A stretch of 64,000 nucleotides of DNA from Spisula solida. Taxonomy: Eukaryota > Mollusca > Bivalvia > Venerida > Mactridae. A model generated the notes under the pieces. That model saw nothing but the letters and a program-made list of their open reading frames with translations. It was not told where the DNA came from and ran no database searches. The number at the start of each line of letters is the position of its first letter. Within the stretch, counting starts at the first letter, position 1. Both the position numbers and the translations under genes were made by a program. Shown here one piece after another: positions 35,157 to 47,400 of this stretch. Location: assembly GCA_947247005.1 (NCBI GenBank), contig OX365959.1:35360148-35424147 (forward strand). The letters are read 5' to 3'.

Positions 35157-36650
35157 TTATGACCTTCTCATTTTAAGCCAGACTGGCAGTGAATGTCGTA
35201 CTGTTTACACTATTTACAGTAATTGTGGTTTTCAATATTAACCAATGGCAGACCAAAATCATCTTTTAAAATTGTGTTTTAATCTTTTTTCTCAAAAAAA
35301 TGATAAGTTATTATTTTCTTAAGAATTAAAGATACTATAGAACAGGTCAAATCAGTTGTTTTTTGTTGCCTATCTGTTGTCTATATTAATAATGAAAACT
35401 CCAGGTTCTTGAATGTAGTGGTTGGTTGTCCTACCTGGCCTGTGACCTGTATACATTAATACTGTAAAACAAATATTTGTGGAAGAAAAATTATATTTTG
35501 TGAAAGTAGCTAGCCTGAATATCATTTTTGTGCACAATAATAAAGTTTTAACATCAAATCCAGTCAAACCTGTAGTAGTGGTCATCCCAATTAAGCAACC
35601 ACCTCTCTTAAGCTGCCAATATTGGTGAATTAGAATTGACCATTTTGTCAAATACGCACATCCTGTATTTTACAGCCACTTGCTTGAAGCAGCCATATTT
35701 GTTATTGGCCATTCTGCACAGGTTGTTTTTGGCTGGCTAGTAATTTCAGAGTATTTTGCTAACATTGCCTATTGTATTTTCATTTGTGGGCATCAATTCA
35801 TATTGTGCAAGTACATTAAATGTTGAGTTTTTGCGTTAATTCATTTTCATACTAGATCTCATTGAATCAACCTATAGTTTTTTGTATACAAACCTGTGAC
35901 TGTTTTATCAAAGCACTTGCGGAAACCTGGAACTTCAAATTAAATTTAAAATAAATAAAAAAACTTCTAGCGAGTTATTTCTATCCTTAGTTTCATCAGA
36001 ATCAGTTCAAAATCAATTGTTCCAATTACAAAAGTTTTAGCCAATTTGATTACAAAAGGATTTAGTATTTTTAAAAGAAAGTGTTCAGTATCTCATAGTA
36101 ACGGAATTATTTTGATGTATAAAAGAAGAGATATATTTATGCTGTACGCGTAATGTTGAATGTTGCAAATACCTAAATAGGTCTTTGAATGTTGTCAGTA
36201 ATATTGTGTGTATTTGATTCAGTATCAGGGTTTCTGATTTGACTCCATTCTTTTATTTCATTAATGATTATGATAATTATGTTGAAATTAGTGTGTCTGT
36301 GTCACACTCCCCCTCATTGTCGACTGTGAAATTTTCTCTCAGAAGGATAACTGTTGATATCTAATTGTTGTTGTCAGTTTGGAATAATTGCTGTTACAGA
36401 ATAAATTGACTGTACTAATTATGATTGTCAAAGTGTTGTTGATTTCTGACTTATTAAGACCCAATGGTCATCTAGTTACCAGTTGCTTGCAGGCTACAGA
36501 ATAGCAAGAGGTTTTTATGCCCTGGCATAGTGTCCTGTCCATCCATTTCTCTGTCCAGCTGTCACACTTTTGTCTGGAGCATAACTTGAAGTATTGTGAC
36601 ATGTGATTGAAACTTCACATAATTACTACACAGATTACAGCCATAATAAA
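35157..36650. other. NKRF 3' UTR and intergenic DNA
   Basis: AT-rich. AATAAA strings near 35950 and 36401 could end the NKRF transcript. No coding feature. Confidence 0.4.
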
Positions 36651-36654
36651 GTTT

Positions 36655-36965
36655 CTTTCTTGATCGACTAAGACAATGCATGGTCATTTGATTCCTTGCC
36701 AGATCAGCCAATGAAATCTGACTATGAGGGAAGCACAAGACAGTTGAATGATACAAGGAATGGGCATTCACTACCCTAGCTCTTTCAATAGACTCCTTGT
36801 TTCTTTCACTTGCCTGGTGTATAGTCTGGGTGGCTAACCAATTCATCTCTAGTTCACTTATGGGTTTGAAAGTTTCTGAATTTTCCAGCGCCCTGTTTGA
36901 GATTTGAACCAGGAACTTACAGATTGGTAGTAGAGAGCGGTATCCACTCAGCCACAGTAACACCA
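36655..36965 (-). mobile_element. tRNA-derived SINE, family A central domain with Ser/Leu-like head
   Basis: The minus strand reads GTGGCTGAGTGGATACCGC and CCTGGTTCAAATCTC (A and B boxes). It is followed by the family A central block ('aatagactccttgtttcttt', 'ttgcctggtgtatag'). Confidence 0.6.
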
Positions 36966-36982
36966 ATACGACAGATATAATC

Positions 36983-37256
36983 ACAGGCCTAAGAAATTAA
37001 ATCACAAAATACAGAGTTTTGAAATTCCCCACCATCTGGCCATTTCTCTTTGTATAGTAATGACCAGATGATAGGGAATTTCATAACTCTGTATTTTGTT
37101 TAGTTTAAACATATTTTATTACCAAACAATGACATACAAGTAGATCTATAAATACATATATATACATACATGGGTAAAAGGGTCGAGCCACAAGTTCTAA
37201 AACTTAGTTACGGCTCTCCCCTGTATTTTGTGATATAATTTCTTAGGTCTGTGATA
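36983..37256. mobile_element. Palindromic element split by a retroposed fragment
   Basis: About 50-bp arms starting ATCACAGGCCTAAGAAATTA pair with the right arm ending AATTTCTTAGGTCTGTGAT. The right arm is interrupted by 122 bp (37099-37220) flanked by a 10-bp duplication CTGTATTTTG (37089-37098 and 37221-37230). The inserted text resembles a retroelement 3' end in reverse orientation. Confidence 0.8.
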
Positions 37257-37468
37257 AAACGTAAAGCCATAACTATGTACCATAATGGGGAAAACAAATG
37301 TTTATTTCACTATATGATATTTGTTTGAATGGAAAACATGAGTACATAACAATATCAAGGTGAGTAAAACTATCAATTAATCACAACTGTTGTAGAAAAG
37401 CTGTGACTGGTGAGAACATGTGTATATTTACATGTATATAAAATCTTTCTATTCATACAAATGAATAA

Positions 37469-37692
37469 CAAGCGATGTTTGTAAAACACGTATGCCCCCA
37501 TGGCAGCCCAATAATCAGAAATGGTGAAGGTTGCTTTGACCTTCTGACCTCTGTTGATGACCAACATTCATGTAAAGTTTGAAGATCCTTAGGCGAAGCG
37601 TTCTTAAGTTATTGAACAGAAACCATTTATACGACCGACTGACATGTGCAAAGCAATATACCCCCTCATCAATGATGGAGGGCATAATCAGT
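37469..37692 (+). mobile_element. Nuclear-receptor-site repeat, copy 2
   Basis: Same family as 18300-18566. Internal deletion in the half-site block. Confidence 0.7.
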
Positions 37693-37731
37693 TAAAACAA
37701 TGTAGCAAGTTCCAGTACATGATAAAATGAA

Positions 37732-37938
37732 ACAAGAGATGTTTGTAGAACATGTATGTCCCCATGGCAACACAAGGGTCAGAAATGGTAACAAAGACCT
37801 AGAAATTTGACCCAATTACATCAAAATCAATAATCTACTGTTTGATGACCAACCTCCCTGTAACATAACGGAAACCATTTGGTCTACCGACTGACATGTG
37901 CAAAGCAATATACTCCTCTTCAAAGATGGAGGGCATAA
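37732..37938 (+). mobile_element. Nuclear-receptor-site repeat, copy 3
   Basis: Diverged copy. The half-site block is largely lost. Confidence 0.65.
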
Positions 37939-38397
37939 AGATATATGGGGAAGAATAAATTTCCATGGAATTTGTAGGGACATCAATACATCGGTCTCGT
38001 AAGAAAAAAAGAAAATTATTGTTGGAGATTTGATAAGTGATTTAAGAAGTGGCGAGTTCATAAATGAAATCCATGAAAATCTATTGCTGTACTAGTGTCT
38101 GGTAGGCATACATCGATGTTTACACTAAATAGCTCAATAATAAAGATAATGAGAAATGCGTGGAAATTTGGTATAACATTCTTCATATATATGTAAATTT
38201 GTGAGCCAAACATTCTTCTTCAATTTAAACATGTGAGCCCAAACTTTTTATCAATGTGAGCACCACATAGTTCATCATAGTGAGCCTAAACTTCTTCATC
38301 AATGTAAGCTTGACATACTGCATTGAGGTTGTTTAGTGAATAAGAAATGTGAGGATGACAAAAGTTCGCAAACATAAACAAGGAATCAATCATAAGT

Positions 38398-38645
38398 TAC
38401 AAAAGATCTTGGTAAAACATGTATGCCTCCATTGAAGTCAAATAATCATTAATGTTAAAGGTCACAGCAACCTTGACCTACTGACCTCAAAAATCAATAG
38501 GGGTCATCTAATGTTGCTGGCCAACCTCCATGTAAAGTTAAAAGATCCTAGGACAAAGCATTCTTGAGTTTTTGAATGAAAACCATTCCAACCCACAGAT
38601 ATGTGCTAAACAATATACCCCTTCATCAAAGATGGGGGACATTAA
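38398..38645 (+). mobile_element. Nuclear-receptor-site repeat, copy 4
   Basis: Retains 'aaggtcacagcaaccttgac' and 'ctactgacctc'. Confidence 0.7.
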
Positions 38646-38869
38646 CATCACTGAACCAGCTTAAAGCAACACTGCCAACATAGGACACCAACAATAGCTA
38701 TTCTATAGCTTTATATTAAATGCGAAAAACAACAACAAGAAATTAAATACAAGCTTACATTATATGGCACATGAAATAAAATGTATTCATGCATATAAAA
38801 TAAAACAAATACTCAAATCAGACATAACTTCAAACAAGAAGGGGCGGGGCATGTCTATTTATAGGACTT

Positions 38870-39535
38870 CCCATAAAAGAGATGCAACATGAGATTGTTT
38901 TTAACTTCGTACAGAGGGCTGGATATGACAAACTCAACTCAACATACACAACAAACGTGACATAACAAACTCCATAACTTCACACACAAGAGGGCGTGGC
39001 ATGACAAACTCCAAGGCTTTACACCCAGGAGGGCTGGGCATGACAAACTTCATAACTTCAAACACTAGAGGGTTTGGAATGACAAACTCCATAACTTCAC
39101 ACACAAAGAGGGCGGGGCATGACAAAGTTCATAATTTCACAAACAGGAGGGCAGGGGCATCGATTGCTACACACACAAGAGGGCCGGGGCATGACAAACT
39201 CCAAAGCTTTACACCCAGGAGGGCTGGGCATGACAAACTCCATAACTTCACACATAAGAGGGCAGGGCATGGCAACTTTCACACACAGTAGGACGGGGCA
39301 TAACAAACTTCACACATGAGAGGGCGGGGCATGTCAAACTTCTCACACAGGAGGGCATGGCATGACGAACTTTATAGCTTTACACTAAAGAGGGCGGGGC
39401 ATGAAAATCTTAACATATGAGAAGGTGTGGCATGACAAACCTCATAGCTTTACCCACAGGAGGGCAGGGCATGACAAACTTAAACACAAGAGGGCGGGGC
39501 ACGACAAACTTCATAACTTCACACACATAAATAGC
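38870..39535. repeat. Minisatellite with GAGGGCGGGGCATGACAAAC core
   Basis: About 15 irregular units of 35-60 bp, each with the core plus a variable 'tccataacttcacacaca' spacer. Open frames on both strands arise from the repeat and are not genes. Confidence 0.85.
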
Positions 39536-39539
39536 ATTA

Positions 39540-41430
39540 CAAAATGTCATATATATCTGTTTTCTTGCATATAAATAAACGTGTTAAAGGAATAAAAATG
39601 GATTTCTCTATATACACAGTATACAATAAATGAACAAAGTTATTACAAGTAAATGCAATAGATAACAACATAATAAATAAATATCAATCCTGATCTGATA
39701 CAGTATATGATCAATACAAAATAAACATCATCACTGTTGCCATGGCAATGACCCGTTGAAATGTTCCATTGGCACGAAAATCGTCCTTGTTCAAGAAATC
39801 ACATACAAACCATAGAATTTGTTAATTTCAACAATTAACAACATTTAGAGAATCGGCATAAAAAAGTATATTTGACAATAGTGCATCTTTTTGCAGATTT
39901 CCAACCATTATACCTGTATACAGCAAATACTGTATGAGTAGTTAAGTTATGGCATTATTACTGACTAATGCGGTCCCCTGGCTATGGTATTTTTTGATTA
40001 ATATGCATTTATGTGACGTAAGCTTCGAGATAATGTAAGTGTACTGTATTTACCACCAAACTAAACGTTATGCGCTAGGAATCCTATAATTACTTGGGTG
40101 GGGGCATAATAAATGGGAAAGAGAACCTCTTGTTATACTTATACATATTGTCGCTGTCGTTCAAAAAGGCCGTAACTGAAAAATCAATGCTTTTTCAGGA
40201 GTGATCTACAAGAATTAATTCTACACAAGAAATTATGGTTTTATAGTATGACTGAATTGGGAAATCTTGTATAGATGTCAAGTATGCAATAACAAATCAT
40301 TTATCACATAAATACCGTGATATTCCATGTGAGAACAAATGACGGAACTATGTTCTCCAACACGTGTGATAACAAATATGTAACATGACCACCTTTTCGG
40401 CGTAATGTCGCCGGCTTAAAAGCATTGTTATTGACGTTGTATTGACTCGGTAACTATGGTAATGAGACAAAAAGAATCCGTCATTCGTTGTCTTTGATAT
40501 CAACATTCTTTGATCTCCAAAGATTACTCATGATGGATCCTATATATACACCATAGGAAAGGATATGCTTGAAAGACAATGAAATCAGAAACAGACAACA
40601 AATTGAACAATGGATAAAGATGGTACAACAAATATGGGCTAAATGATACATAATCAATATACAGTTAACACCCTGTGTCTTTCTGAACCAGTCGTCAGAT
40701 ATCATTCAAAGATTGGATTTATTCTGGTCTGAACTACTGTATAGGTGCATTCTGTTTGAAAATCACTGACAAAGGGACCGAGACAATACTCAGTTAATCG
40801 GAAACGATTCTATTACATGATAAAATTGGTTCAAATTTTTCAACACCACTAATCCTTCCAAAACAATACAGATCCTGCAATGCCAATAAAACGTATGCCA
40901 TTGCATGGATAGATCTATATTATATTTCGACAGCAGCATGCATGTTCATCGACACGTAAGTAGGTCACATAGCTGGATTTATAGGTGTAACTTGCGATAC
41001 ATACTCTGTATGTGGATATATTTAACAAATAATCTTATACTAATCGATATATTATCCACTGCTGAAAGTACCTTGATAAGATTGTCAGCCAAGAAAACAC
41101 CATTTTCAATATGGCAGCCGATTAACCGGTTTGATTCGATTTCATACAAACGATTACTGTAAGCCATTTTACTTTCGCGAATACTAACTTTCGCATTTTT
41201 AAGCTTCCTGCAGTGTCCATTTAAATGGTTTTAGCACTTTCGCAGCGACTTAATTTCGCGAAATTCTACCATTTTCTAACCGTTTTAAGAATTTTGAAAT
41301 CGTCCCGGTCCAAATGCGATTCCTACAGTCAGGTTACTGGCTGAACCATTAACCAAACATTTTAACACTGAGCAGTGAGCACACAGGTTTGAGCTGATCT
41401 CGATGAAACATCGCTTAACAAAATATTCAC
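39540..41430. other. Intergenic DNA downstream of USP20/33
   Basis: AT-rich, without a supportable gene. The part next to 41430 should hold the USP 3' UTR. TTTCGCGAA-type repeats occur at 41178-41270. Confidence 0.4.
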
Positions 41431-41441
41431 AGTGTGTAATA

Positions 41442-44400
41442 TCATTCTTCGTTTCTATCACTACTAGGTCCATCCATATCTGATGACACCTGTGTTCTGG
41501 TTTTACTTGGGTTTTCAGAGTCCGACTCCACTCGAGTCCTGGTTTTAATTGGGTTTTCAGAGTCCGACTCCACTCGTGTCCTGGTTTTACTGGGATTTTC
41601 AGAGTCTGATTCAACTCGCATCCTGGATTTAGTCTGTGCTTCAGAATCTGAACTTAATCTGGTACGAGTCTTGGCTACAGTTGAATCAGCAGCCTGTTCT
41701 GCTAAGGTTCGAGTCTGCGGCCCGCTTTGTTGCGTGACCTGTTTGATGACCACCTCTGGGCCTCCGCCGTATATCTGATATAGGTACTGCCACATATCAC
41801 CAGATAACTGACCATAGTCAGAATTGGGACGTACAACTAGCAGTCCATTCTTCATCATACTTATTCTCTTATTGTCCACAGGTCCTGGTGGATCTACAAT
41901 AAACAAACAATAAACAAGTCACTATAAATTGCAAGCAATTAAGAAATCCCCTACCAGTTTGAAGCCAGAACTTTAAATTATTTTCAATGTTTCTGTTACC
42001 ATAGCAACCACAATTTTTGTCAGAATCATAAAATGGGCATAATCTCCTTATTGGCACTTACCCACATACAAAGTTTCATAAAGTAGTAAGTTTATTTTTC
42101 AATGTATCTATAGGCCAAAGGCCTGTCAGATATACACACATTACTACAAAACATATATAGCAAACATGGCAACGGCATGTATAAATTTACATATGAAAAT
42201 AAAACGACAACGAAAACAAAGTGAGACAAAGCAAAAAGCAGTATGTGGACGTGCAAATTATGCGTGGATAAAGAGAGGGAGAGAGAGTGGTTGTTAAGCG
42301 GAGAAGGGTAAATGGTGAAAAACAATTTACAACAGTCATAATGATAAAATAACATTACATATGGATTGCAACGCCACAGGTTACAGTCAGGAAAAGAAAA
42401 ACTGATATTGACAGGTGGGGGATGAAAGCATGGAAAGATAGTTAGCTAGGTCATAAACATAGCTTGGAATCTGTATGAGTTACGACAGGATTCAGATTTC
42501 GGCCATTTTTACTCTTTCTGTCTCAATAGCAACCACAATTTTTGTCAGAATCAAAATATCTTTCGACGTGCATAATCCCCTTATTTACCAAGTTTCATAA
42601 ACCTAGCTTGGAAACTGTTATAGTTATGTCAGGATCAAGATTTTTGAGGGACAAACAGACAGACGGATATGGAAATTCCACACAAAAAAAGACATTAATT
42701 TTCACTAGGTTCAAATTTCATATTTTTACAAATATTGGAATACATACGGTAGTACAGTCACAAATGAAGCTCATTCATTTATTTATTTGCTTATGTTTCA
42801 ACACACATCAGCTAGGGTCAGATCACTCATTGAATAAATAAAATAAGTAGAGAATAAATCATTTTACTGCATGGAATATATCACACTTACTGTCCTCTTT
42901 TTCACGCACAAAGTTTTCCCATTCTTTGAACCACGTCATACTGATAGCGTATATCACACTAGGATTGTCTTCATCTTTAAACTTTTCATTCAACTAAAAT
43001 ACAACAAGAAATATAATCATTTACAAGAGATCATCGCCCTAGATCACTCACCCGAGTCATGTGTACCTATCATTCTATGTAAACATGTAAGAGCCCCGTT
43101 CTTGGCAGCCATTATTTCTTAACACATCAACAAAGAAATTAGGAATTTAATTAGTTAAGAAGGAGTAGGAGTTTGTGGGTTTGAATCCCAATCAACCAGA
43201 TACAATCGGTCTTGTTATCCACTTAACTGGTGAGGTACCATGTAGTCCTATTGATACCCCTGTTTTGGGGTTAATTGCGATAATCACATAGTCTAATGTG
43301 TTTGTCACTTCACATTGCAAGGCGACCCACCGCCTTACAACTTATAGGTTCGAATCACACTATACACTGCCTACCAAAAATAAGTATACAGATGTTATTT
43401 GCCCACTTACTTGCCTGTAATAATACTATTTGCAGAACAGTGTAGCAACAATATATTTGTAGAAAAGGAATATTTTTGTTCATTAAATGGAAAGGCAATA
43501 CATTCATTAATTGGTATCCTAGTTGCAAAATCTAAAGTTTCTTTGTCCAGCTTGATGAAGATGGACAATTCAGCCTTTTTGATCATCCTAACATCTTCAT
43601 CTTTATTGTTATCTCTATTTTGACTCATTTAGTAACTGTAGTTTCAGAAACTAGTATAACTGTGACCGACTGATAAACAGATATCAAATAATTTAACCAA
43701 GTTTAATTTTGCAACAATTATTTACTGTATACTTATTTCTGGTGGACACTGTATGTGTAAACTATTCCAATGGATAGCTAAGGCTATTGTCCGTGGCATT
43801 CATACAAATCTAATGCCATGTCTATCTGTGACACACTTAATTTGTTAAAATTAAACAGATTGATAGTCCAAGTGTTACACCAGCCAAATTAACAACATGG
43901 GATGGCCCAGTAAAACAAATAAATCACTGTATAAGTGTCTATTTCGATATGTGTGTGCTGAAATTTTAGCACATTTCGTATTTTTTGTAGCATTTTTTGC
44001 AGGCCAAAATTTATACTATGGGAAATGTTAGCAAGTTTGGCAAGCTAGCGAAATTCATAAATATGTCTACATTGCTAACATTACCTGTGCCTCTTATACA
44101 GTATAACTAGAATTATGGTTTTAGACACCAAAATGGAATGTCTCCCACAATAAACAAAGGGCGATAACTCACCCAACCTAAAATTCCTCATGATATGTAC
44201 AACTAGGCTTGGTTACATGTGTTTATGTGAAGTTTCATCGAAATTTGACCAACAATTAAGGAAAACAAACCTGGGCAGACTTTGCAGACAGACAAAATAT
44301 GTGGGAGATAACTACAAGTGGGAGATGTCGCCCTCACTATATGTGGAAGATGTATTGACTTACCTTGATGAATTCTTCAAGCTCAGCTTTCTGTCTGTTC

Positions 44401-47400
44401 CTCAAAAATTCTAATTCCTTGTGACAATGTGTGCATGTATATAGATGGTTACATGCTGGTCCACCACCAAACCTAGCAACATATATAACAATATAATCAT
44501 AGCTTCAAACAAAAGATGATTCTGAAACGTGCATCTCCCATAGCAGCCAAATAGTCAGAAATGGTAAAGGTCACTGTGACAGTGACCTTTGACCTACTAA
44601 CCTCAAAGTCATTCATTAGGGGTAATCTACTGTTGATGACCAATCTCCATGTAAAGTTTAGGATCCTAAGGTCAAGTGTTCATTAGTTATTGAACGGAAA
44701 CGATTTGGTCTACCGAAAGACAGACCAACATGTGCAAAGCAATATACCCCCTCATGAAAGATGGGGGCATAAAAATAACTTGGTAGTCTAAGATGTCATT
44801 AGGCAGCATATTTTATTTGTACAACAGCGGTTAAAAATGTTCAATGATATTTCAGTTTCATGCAGCAACTAATTCACCTAACCTGTTTTCCTGGAATATA
44901 TTCTTTCCAGTACCAACCTACCCTTCCACAAGGAGCCCGCAAGTTCTCCACATGTGGAGGAAAATCAACTTAGCCACATGCCCAGAATGTATCAATTTGA
45001 GATATCTTTTACAGTACACTTTAAAGGTTTTCAAAATACTTCCCACTTATGAAAACAATAAGAAGAGTAAAATACAGACAATAAATCAAGTTTAAACAAG
45101 AGATGTTTGTAAAATATTACTGTATGCCCCCATCGCAGCCCAATAGTCAGAAATTGTAAAGGTCACAAAGATCTTGACCTTTGACTAACCGACCTCAAAA
45201 TCAATAGTGGTCTTCTACTGTTGATGACCAACCTCCATGTAAAGTTTGAGAATCCTAGGGCAAAGCGTTATTGATCGGAAACCATTTGGTCTACCAACCA
45301 ACCTACCGACTGACCAACACACCAACCGACATGTGCAAAGCATAATTATACCCCTCATCAAAGATGGGGAGGGGGATAATTATGCTAGTAGAGTTGACGA
45401 GGGTCAGGTTAATACCACTGCACCATACTGACCTATCATGTAGAAACTCCCACATAGACTGTGTCAATGGTTCCACTAAATCACCGATCAATTCTATCTT
45501 ACTGGGTGGTACACCTGTTATATGTAAAAGTTAGATTCATTACTTTCCAACCTTAGCAGGGTTTCCATAATTTAGGAGAACTAGACTTCCCTAACTTGAT
45601 TTCAATTTTCAACAACCCTTTTTGTCTGTCATCCAACTTGTCAGCCAAATTTGAAGAAATCTTCCCAGCAGTTGAACATGTGTTTGTCACAAATCAACAT
45701 AAAACGTTTCATTTAGTTTTCTTTAAATTTGAAAATTCTTTGAACTTATTCGAAATTTCCTGATATTGAAAACAAAAGTTCCTCAATACTTTACATTGAC
45801 CCTGAAAATCCAGTATAACTAGATGAGTTCTTGACACAAAAATGTAAATTGCTCCAAAGGGCCATAACTCTGGCAAAAATCACCTGATCTAAAATTTCTG
45901 AAAATATGCACAACTAGGCTTAGTACCAAGAATTCATGTGAAGTTTCATGGAAATCCGACCAATGGTTAAGGAGAACAAGCACAGACTAACTTTGTGACA
46001 TCCAACCTTAAAGATTTCAAGCACAAAATCAATATAGCTCCCACAGTATACCTGGGAGACAATTTGAATAATAGCAGTTTGTATCAACTTAATCAAGTAC
46101 TTACCACCGTGTCGACAGAGAAAGTCCTGGTTTGAGATTGGTCCTGGTTCAGCAAATGTATTAAACCTGTTAATCCACTTCTTGGACACAAAGAAATGCA
46201 TCAAACTTGGCTGTAATATACCACAGAGCAGTCAGTATACAAAAAGCCACTTAACAAATTACATACATAAATCTTGACTTATATCCTTTATTTTAGTTGA
46301 TACACGTTTTTATTTGCAGTTGAAAGTGAAACAAGTTTTACGACTTTACAACAATAAATCACTCTCTTAACCTCATTCCTGATGGTATCAATTGCCACGA
46401 TGGATTGAGAGAAAAGAAACCAATTTTCACTTTATACAGAGCATCAGGCACTGGAAACACTGGTACCATTTTTATTTTGCCTTTGGTATGATGTGGCCAC
46501 TGGAGCAAACGGAGGACCTGCCACACTCGAAGATAAACTCCACCACTGAGCTATCAGTTTGGTTATACCTGATAATTGATCAATAGTTTATGGATAAATC
46601 TCAGTTATTGTAATGAATTTAAACAATTGGAATACCTCCCCTTTATTCATCAGATGCATTGCGTCTTGTCTGACTGCATTCATGTGGTCATTCTGTTTTC
46701 TGTAATCACAAATAAAATGTTATTTTATGTGTTTAAAGTGTCATCAGCAGAATTTCAGTCATATGGAACCTATCCAGCCATATTATCAAGAAACTGGGCC
46801 CAGCCAAATTATATTGACAGAGTCTGATCAGAAACAGCCTAACAAGATGTTTGTAAAACATGTGTACCCCCATGGCAGCCCAATAGTCAGAAATAGTAAC
46901 AGTCACAGTGACCTAGACCTTTGACCTCAAAATCAATAGGGGTGTTGATGAACAACGTCAATGTAAAGTTTGAAGATCCTAGGGCGAAGCGTTCCTGAGT
47001 TATTGAACGAAAACCATCTGGTCTACAGACCGAGATGTGCAAAGCAATGTACACCATCATCAAACATGGAGGGGGGGGGGGCATAATTAACACTGCATAC
47101 TTCTACAGACTAAAGTTCTTACCTGTAAAACAGAACGTAAGCTTCACAATTGATAACCTGACTGACATCTACTTCAGTAACATACTGATCATCGAATTCA
47201 TACCATTGTTCTGTGAGAACATTCTGACAGTATGCAGTATAGTGTCCACCTATAATATAGCATAAGAATTCAGTATTATAAATTCGAAAGGGCCATAACT
47301 CCAAAAAATTGTGATAACAAGTTATGATTCTTTAGCACTGCACTTCCCCTCCATGAGATCTATTCACCTATGAAGTTTCAAATTGATATCTCCAATATAG

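Noticed and set aside
38934..39319. Four overlapping frames on both strands
   Set aside because: All arise from the GAGGGCGGGGCATG minisatellite.
41442..41614. Separate frames around the C-terminal USP repeat on the minus strand
   Set aside because: Shadow frames of the 42-bp coding repeat; the USP frame continues DUSP2 without a break.
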